DNA of 64,000 nucleotides from Deltaproteobacteria bacterium (GTDB taxonomy: Bacteria > Myxococcota_A > UBA9160 > UBA4427). The notes beneath the pieces are model-generated. The model had not been told where the DNA came from. It saw only the letters and a program-made list of their open reading frames with translations, and did not search any database. The first letter of the stretch is position 1, and every line of letters begins with the position of its first letter. Both the position numbers and the translations under genes were made by a program. Positions 58,207-64,000 of this stretch are shown here, piece after piece. The stretch spans positions 62,001 to 126,000 of the forward strand of contig JAJDAO010000026.1 of assembly GCA_029261835.1 (NCBI GenBank), read 5' to 3'.

Positions 58207-59967
58207 CTAGTCCACAAGGCCGGTACCGGGGGCGCGAACCTTCGGAAGCTGGCGTTCCAACTCGGTGATGATCGCGTTCGCACGCCCAAGTTCGGAGTTC
58301 GTCAATAGACTTCGCATCTTTCTCTGGACCCTGATCGCGCTGTCGTTTCCGGAGGAAGCGCAGATGGTCATCCATGCGTAAGCGAGCTCGGGTTCTGGCC
58401 GACCAGTTACCGCATCGAAGTAGAGGCGCGACAGTTCATACTGCGCCATGGCGTGTCCGAGCCGTGAAGCTCGGTCGAGTAGCGAAACCGCCATCTCTGT
58501 GTCCCGCGCAACGCCGTTTCCCTTCAGATGAAGTCGCGATAACCCGACCATCGCCGGTGTATTCCCCGCCTCAACGGCCAGGCGATAAAGCCGAGCTGCC
58601 TCCGTGTAGTCGACCTCCAGGTACTCTCCGTAGTGGTACTCTTCAGCCAGCAATGCGAGAGCCACTGACTGGCCCCGATCTGCCGCTCGGCGCAGCCACT
58701 CGAGCGACACATCCTTGCTCTGTGGAACGCCGTTCCCGGTTGCGTACAGCCGAGCCAACATCATCTGCGCTTTCGCGTAGCCCTGCTCTGCCGCCAACAG
58801 AAACCACCTCAAGGCACTATCAAGATCTTGTTCTTGGGCATGGCCGTAGAGCAGCAGAGTGGCCTGGGTGTATTGCGCTGAGGCGAGCCCCGCATTCGCA
58901 GCTTGATCGATCAGCCGGGCCGCCTCTACGGTGTCGCGCTCGACTCCCGCTCCCTTCAGCTTCAACAGTGCCAGTCCCAGCATGCCGACTGGTTCCCCTG
59001 CGGTGGCGGCTTTCTCATACCACTGGGCGGCTACCTGCAAGTCAGAATCTACGGCGAGCCCCTTCTCGTACGCGTTGCCAAGCGCAGCATATCCGAGTGG
59101 AATTCCTTGTTCAGCTGCGCTCCGAAACCACTTCAGGGCGTCGGCGTCGCTCGACTCAACGCCGAGTCCTCGCTGATACGCACGCCCAAGAGCGGCTTGA
59201 GCGACACCCAGCCCGTTCTCGGCTGCAATCGTGAGCCATTTGAATGCTTGCCCTGGATCGACGGGAAGCCCCCAACCCAGCTCGTACGCCACGGCGAGCT
59301 TTGTTTGCGCAAGAGGGCTCCCACGCCGCGCCGCATCCTGGAGGAGCCGGGCTGCCTCTTCATGATCGACCTCTCCGCCACGCCCTTCCTGCAAGAGGTC
59401 TGCTAGAGCAACCTGCGACTCCAGGGAGCCAGCTTCGCTGGCCGTTCGAAGCCAGCGGCGAGCCTGCGCCTCGTCTTGCCTGACACCCGCCCCGTTGGCG
59501 TACGCCGCGGCGAGATTGTGCATCCCATGCGGATTTCCTGCCTCCGCCGCTTCTACAAAGAGCGCCGCTGCCGCCTCCAAGTCTTGATGTACTCCGAGCC
59601 CGTGCTGCAGATGGACGCCGTAGTCGTTCTTCGCCTGGACTACCCCGGATTCGGCTGCGCGACGGTACCAGTCGGTGGCCGTGACAATGCTCTTCGCCAC
59701 CCCAACTCCATTCTTGTACGCAACGCCAAGCTCGTACTGCGCTGGTCCATATCCCGCTAGCGCGGCTGCTCGCAGCAGTTCGATCCCTCGAGTCTCGTCT
59801 TTCGCAACACCGATGCCGTACAGGAACGCGTGCCCCAGTTCGGCCCGCGCAATCAGGCCCCGATCGACGCCCGTACCTTGAGGGGTGCTCGAGGCACATC
59901 CGATCGCCATGGCCAGGACCAGAAGGAGCGCCCGAACAGCCGCTCCAGAGCTTGATGCACGAATCAT
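58207..59967 (-). CDS. Sel1-repeat lipoprotein
   Basis: Lipobox AIGC; many repeats of type AA..G...AQ..LG..Y..G.GV..D...A..W...AA..G. Confidence 0.9.
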   Translation of the reverse strand: MIRASSSGAAVRALLLVLAMAIGCASSTPQGTGVDRGLIARAELGHAFLYGIGVAKDETRGIELLRAAALAGYGPAQYELGVAYKNGVGVAKSIVTATDWYRRAAESGVVQAKNDYGVHLQHGLGVHQDLEAAAALFVEAAEAGNPHGMHNLAAAYANGAGVRQDEAQARRWLRTASEAGSLESQVALADLLQEGRGGEVDHEEAARLLQDAARRGSPLAQTKLAVAYELGWGLPVDPGQAFKWLTIAAENGLGVAQAALGRAYQRGLGVESSDADALKWFRSAAEQGIPLGYAALGNAYEKGLAVDSDLQVAAQWYEKAATAGEPVGMLGLALLKLKGAGVERDTVEAARLIDQAANAGLASAQYTQATLLLYGHAQEQDLDSALRWFLLAAEQGYAKAQMMLARLYATGNGVPQSKDVSLEWLRRAADRGQSVALALLAEEYHYGEYLEVDYTEAARLYRLAVEAGNTPAMVGLSRLHLKGNGVARDTEMAVSLLDRASRLGHAMAQYELSRLYFDAVTGRPEPELAYAWMTICASSGNDSAIRVQRKMRSLLTNSELGRANAIITELERQLPKVRAPGTGLVD

Positions 59968-60195
59968 TGAAGATGTCTCCACAATTCCGGGCGAAGGGAA
60001 CGGTAGGCAAGACAACGCTCGGTTTCAGCAGCAGGATCGGCTGTCGCGCTGCGGCAATCGGAATCGATGGCGACGCTCCTTCTCTGCCTCATTGGCCTGC
60101 GGCTGGGATCGATGGACGAATGGCGGCTAGCGGCATGGCGCCCTCAATCGCACCCTCGACACAGCTGTGAACCTCGATCATGCACCGGAGCCTTG

Positions 60196-60485
60196 ATGCG
60201 ACTGATCCGCCGCCTCCTTCTCACTGTCCTGCTCGCCCCTCCTTCGCGAGCCCAGTTGCCAGCGACGGTGCACACACGAGAGTCATTTGCGGGACGAATG
60301 CCAAGATACTCACGCGCAAGGCGCCGATCTATCCCGGGAAGGATCTCGCTCCCGGAGGGAGGGGCGGGGTCATCGTCAGTGATGTCGTTGGAAACAACGG
60401 CACCGTCCGCGAGCGAGGTTACAGGACTTTCTTCAACCAGAGACTGTTACCGCGCGTCCCACGCGCTACGGGAAGGCGTGCGTGA
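60196..60485 (+). pseudogene. Possible frameshifted remnant of a TonB C-terminal-like secreted protein
   Basis: Signal-like MRLIRRLLLTVLLAPPSRAQ, then a different frame APIYPGKDLAPGGRGGVIVSDVVGNNGTVRE. Confidence 0.3.
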
Positions 60486-61417
60486 ACCTCGTCGCGGTGG
60501 AACTCTTCCATGAAGGAGTTATAGAAGAGGACCTCGAAACTCGAGTTGTATTGCAGGAACGCGCGTATCAAGTACGCCTCGTTCCATGCTCGGCCGAGTT
60601 CGATCCAGTCGCGCGGGTACTCGAAAGGCCAGAGAATGTCGTGGAAGTGCACGACGGTACCCGGTTGCAGACCGGGCAACACCTCGAAGAGAAGGAAGTT
60701 GACATCGCTGCCGATCTTCGAGACGTGCGAGGAGTCGACGAAGAAGATGTCGCCGGCTTCGAGCTCTTCGACCACTCTGAGGTCCGCTTCCTGTACCGGG
60801 CATTGCTGGACCAGTTTGCGTGAACGATCAGAGTCCGAGAGCAGTCCGTAGAGCCGCTCGGGATAGGGTTCGATGAAGCTGAAGCGCGTCTTCGAGCCTA
60901 GAAAGCGGTCGTCGGTATCAAGCATCACGGCCGACGAAAAGCCCGACCCCACCTCGACGACACGCTTTGGCACCAAGTGTCGCATCATGGCGAAGAGGAC
61001 CATGGCGTCGTAGCGCTCGAAGACATGTTGCTTGCTGTAGTACCGAAAGTCGCTCTGCTGTTCTTCTGGAAAGCACCAGTCGCCGGCAAATTGCGCGAAG
61101 GTGTCGAGGAGCGCTCGCTGCGCGTCATCGTTGATCGTGATGCCGGGACAATCACGCCGACTGCGATCGAACAAGCGATCCTGCCTTGCTTCAACGTCTT
61201 CGAAGTCGGGAAGCGGCGAGTAGAAATGGCCAGCGGGATAGAAGCTCACGAAGCGCGAGTTGTACGACGAGAGCCAGCGTCGCCGCTCCCGCACCCAGGC
61301 CCCCATGGCGCTGAGCGGCATGAACCTGCGCAGGATCTTCTTCAACAATTCCAATCCATTCTCCCTATGCGCCGGACTAGCGGCCGCTGGTCTTGCCGCG
61401 AACAGACGAACAGTCAA
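60419..61417 (-). CDS. Class I SAM-dependent methyltransferase
   Basis: VPKRVVEVGSGFSSAVML, FSFIEPYPERLYGLL, DIFFVDSSHVSKIGSDVNFLLFEVLPGLQPGTVVHFHDI. Confidence 0.8.
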   Translation of the reverse strand: MTVRLFAARPAAASPAHRENGLELLKKILRRFMPLSAMGAWVRERRRWLSSYNSRFVSFYPAGHFYSPLPDFEDVEARQDRLFDRSRRDCPGITINDDAQRALLDTFAQFAGDWCFPEEQQSDFRYYSKQHVFERYDAMVLFAMMRHLVPKRVVEVGSGFSSAVMLDTDDRFLGSKTRFSFIEPYPERLYGLLSDSDRSRKLVQQCPVQEADLRVVEELEAGDIFFVDSSHVSKIGSDVNFLLFEVLPGLQPGTVVHFHDILWPFEYPRDWIELGRAWNEAYLIRAFLQYNSSFEVLFYNSFMEEFHRDEVHARLPVARGTRGNSLWLKKVL

Positions 61418-61646
61418 GCAGAAACCTGTCCCCCGCGAAAGATGAGGGACGGCCGAAGCGTGGGGCGGGATCGAGCCTTGGAAGCAAGTACCACGTAGTT
61501 CGCCGCGGTGTGGATGGTGTACTACCGATGGCGCAAGGAGTACGGCGCCCCTCGCCCCGTTCTTCTCCGCTCCGATACCGGGCCTTGTTCATGCAGAGGG
61601 GCCTCAATCGCCCTACCCATGCGGATGCATCCACTATCACTGCTTC

Positions 61647-62459
61647 TCATCGTCTGCCCTCCGGCTGCCAACGAAAGCCGCTGAGCGCCACCAGAACGAC
61701 ATTGGCGCCATAGAAGACCCAGATGACATTGAACGCTACGTCGGACACCATGCCGATCTGGATGTTCGAGACTTCGCCGATGAGCTCTGTCAGATACCAA
61801 CCGGTCATCGCCAGCGCCACCAGGACAGCGTTGGGTCGCGGATAGAGCCGATAGCGGACGGCCTCCCACGCCACCCACGTATTGAAGCAGAAGAAGGCAG
61901 TATAGACAGGACCGATCACCTGGTGATTGATACGGACGATATCTTCCCAGAGCAGAACAGTGACTGCCACCGCCGACGAAAGGATGAGAAGAAGGATCCA
62001 GTACTTCTGCAACAGCGACTGGTCGCCGTAGACCTCCTTCCATGACTTCCTCAGGTACGGAAATCCACGCCCGTGTCGTATGGCCAGGACGAGATGAGCG
62101 ATGATCGACAACCCTCCCGCGACCATGAACAGGCTGCCCGAGACGCTCAAAGACTTCGATACGCCGATAACGCTCGTGATGCAGTCGATTGGGACCATAC
62201 AAAGGAACGCGAAGACCAGCAGATTGCGGTCTCGTTTGTCGAGGCAATGGCGACCGATCGAGAGGGCGAGGACAGCCGAGGTCGCAGAGGTGAGGATCTT
62301 GGCAGCTGCCGCGTAGTACACGCCCTGGAGGTCATAGAGCCAGATCAGCCAATCGACCGCAAACATCGATCCAGCAAGAACCAGCAGAAACCCAACGGTC
62401 GCAACCACGAACGCGCGCTTACGCCCCGACAACACCGGCTGAGATTCGGGCATCACCAT
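61647..62459 (-). CDS. Polytopic membrane protein (possibly YhhN-like)
   Basis: About 7-8 hydrophobic segments; FAFLCMVPIDCIT...FMVAGGLSIIAHLVLAIRHG. Confidence 0.6.
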   Translation of the reverse strand: MVMPESQPVLSGRKRAFVVATVGFLLVLAGSMFAVDWLIWLYDLQGVYYAAAAKILTSATSAVLALSIGRHCLDKRDRNLLVFAFLCMVPIDCITSVIGVSKSLSVSGSLFMVAGGLSIIAHLVLAIRHGRGFPYLRKSWKEVYGDQSLLQKYWILLLILSSAVAVTVLLWEDIVRINHQVIGPVYTAFFCFNTWVAWEAVRYRLYPRPNAVLVALAMTGWYLTELIGEVSNIQIGMVSDVAFNVIWVFYGANVVLVALSGFRWQPEGRR

Positions 62460-62517
62460 GCTCCGTTCCGCAAGTGTAGATCGGCAACCAGGAGGGCCAG
62501 ATGCCTCATCGTCAGAA

Positions 62518-63040
62518 TCAAAGGCAACAGCAAGGTACCGCAGCCAACGGGTCGCTCTCGACCGCTTGCAGCCAGACAATCAGATCCGTCCCGGCGGCGG
62601 GTGTGCGGCGGTGGCCATGCCGGAAGGCGGGACCTCGAGGCATCATCGCGCCATTCCGCTCCAGTGTGGCGCCCGCGTCTCCCCACCCACGAATGATCAA
62701 CGCCGGGTTCACCGCGGGGTGCGCAGCGCTCGCGGCCAGTCTCGGCCGCAAGGGCGCGGCTGCAGAGCCGGCCACGCACGACAACAGGTACGCGCGCTCG
62801 GCCTGCTGGTACCCTTCGACGGCGCAGCCGGCGCCTTCGAGCGCCAGTTCAGGCGCCCGCGGTCACGAGTGAGCGAGGGGCACGAGCTCAGTGGCAGGCT
62901 GTTCCGTCAGGCCGTGCAGCATGATCCGAACGCGCTCGTTCGAGGTGACCTCCTGGTCCGCCCATTCGAAGCCTGTCGTCGCGGACGAGTGACGAACGCG
63001 GTCCGCGGCCACGGCGAGCGATTGGCGACGTTCGTTCCAT
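62518..63040 (-). pseudogene. Remnant of a conserved protein C-terminus with in-frame TGA
   Basis: Single frame: GFEWADQEVTSNERVRIMLHGLTEQPATELVPLAHS*PRAPELALEGAGCAVEGYQQAERAYLLS...HPAVNPALIIRGWGDAGATLERNG...GHRRTPAAGTDLIVWLQA. Confidence 0.5.
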
Positions 63041-63055
63041 CACCCCGCTTCCAAA

Positions 63056-63132
63056 TGGTCGGGCCGGCGGGATTTGAACCCGCGACCTCTTGACCCCCAG
63101 TCAAGCGCGCTACCAAGCTGCGCCACGGCCCG
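63056..63132 (-). tRNA. tRNA-Pro (anticodon GGG), CCA encoded
   Basis: CGGGCCG.../CGGCCCG acceptor stem, CTTGA-CTGGGGG-TCAAG anticodon arm, GCGGGTTCAAATCCCGC T-arm, terminal ACCA. Confidence 0.97.
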
Positions 63133-63144
63133 TCGGCGGGATTC

Positions 63145-64000
63145 TTAGCTGGATCTGCGGCTTCTGTCTACGGGCCCGGGGGATTCCGAGATCATTCGGA
63201 TGCCGGTCGGACACGGCGTGCTGGCGCCCGGGAGGGAGGCGATCTCATCTTCGTGCCCCTCCGGATCGAGCTCTAGCTCGTCGTCGATGCACGCTGGGCC
63301 ATCGGGATTGCCGCGAACTTCGCCGCCCGCGATGAACTCGCGCGCCAGCGCGTTGACGCGTCGCGGGACGCCTCTGGACATGCTGTGGATCCTCTCGGTC
63401 ACAGCCGCTCCGAGACGCAGGCGAAGCGCCGGAGGCGTGTCGCTGCGACACAGCTGCTCGGCGATGTAGCCGCGAGTCTCCACCTCGCTCATGGGGGTGC
63501 TGAGGCGGCAGTCGACGACATCGAGGCCGAGCGCGGCGATCACGCGGCTGGTCCGCGCGTCGTCGGCGTCTGCCAGGACGGCGCGCAGAGACCCCCCGCA
63601 GTCGCCGAGAAACGAGCCAAACTCGCGGGCGGTGGCGATCGGCATCGAATTCGCGTCGTCGATGAGGAGCGCGATTGCGGAGCCCTCTGCCTGCGTTCGC
63701 TGCGCCAGCAGCCGCAGGCCCGTAGCCGGATCCGCCGGGACCGGCTGGCCCAGCAGGCCGATCGTCCAGGCGCACAAGTCGCCCAACGTGAGAGCCGCGT
63801 ACGGGAGGTAGACACAGCGGAGATGGTCGGCCAGGCGCTCAGCCAGGACCCGGAGCAGGAGGCTCTTCCCCATGCCGGGGGCCGCCGTCAGAGCCGCACA
63901 GCCGGGCTCCCGGCCAATCGCCCGCTCCAGCTCGGCCAGGACCCGCTCGCAGGCGAGACGCGGGACGTAGTTCGCCGGGTCGGCGGTCTCGCCGAAGAGC
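63145..64000 (-). CDS. ExeA/GspA-like AAA ATPase, 5' end outside window
   Basis: LTAAPGMGKSLLLRVLAERL (Walker A), IALLIDDANSM (Walker B), GVPRRVNALAREFI; frame open to window end (LFGETADPANYVPRLACERVLAELERAI). Confidence 0.85.
   Translation of the reverse strand, partial: LFGETADPANYVPRLACERVLAELERAIGREPGCAALTAAPGMGKSLLLRVLAERLADHLRCVYLPYAALTLGDLCAWTIGLLGQPVPADPATGLRLLAQRTQAEGSAIALLIDDANSMPIATAREFGSFLGDCGGSLRAVLADADDARTSRVIAALGLDVVDCRLSTPMSEVETRGYIAEQLCRSDTPPALRLRLGAAVTERIHSMSRGVPRRVNALAREFIAGGEVRGNPDGPACIDDELELDPEGHEDEIASLPGASTPCPTGIRMISESPGPVDRSRRSS

Noticed and set aside
1-64000. CRISPR array, IS transposase, phage or toxin-antitoxin/defence module
   Set aside because: No regularly spaced repeats, transposase/integrase motifs, phage structural genes or recognisable TA pairs were found; the only nuclease-like gene (DUF559) is broken

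Overview
64 kb window of a high-GC bacterial genome, densely coding on both strands. No rRNA, CRISPR array, complete IS element or prophage was recognised. The content looks like an accessory catabolic/envelope region. It includes: a Tat-lipoprotein FAD dehydrogenase; an operon-like run of short ORF, 3beta-HSD-like, FAD dehydrogenase and Old Yellow Enzyme preceded by a sulfotransferase; two convergent pairs of an alkylsulfatase-like MBL hydrolase with a membrane-anchored amidohydrolase, about 19 kb apart; two TonB receptors; an envelope block (TPR and repeat lipoproteins, OM protein, polytopic membrane protein, sulfatase fold, PDZ); and a second catabolic block (102-aa ORF, polytopic membrane protein, AMP-ligase, LLM oxidoreductase, DUF1214, sulfotransferase, SDR, AMP-ligase, nitronate monooxygenase) with several MarR/TetR regulators. 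A tRNA-Pro(GGG) and a truncated ExeA-like AAA ATPase lie at the right end. Less obvious content: several decayed genes (nitronate monooxygenase 5' remnant, deleted enoyl-CoA hydratase abutting a truncated metallophosphoesterase, broken sorting-tail secreted protein running into a frameshifted DUF559 gene, nonsense-containing remnant next to the tRNA), strong inverted repeats beside TetR/MarR genes, and a set of mutually exclusive hairpins upstream of one amidohydrolase. All family names are read from translated motifs; no search was run.
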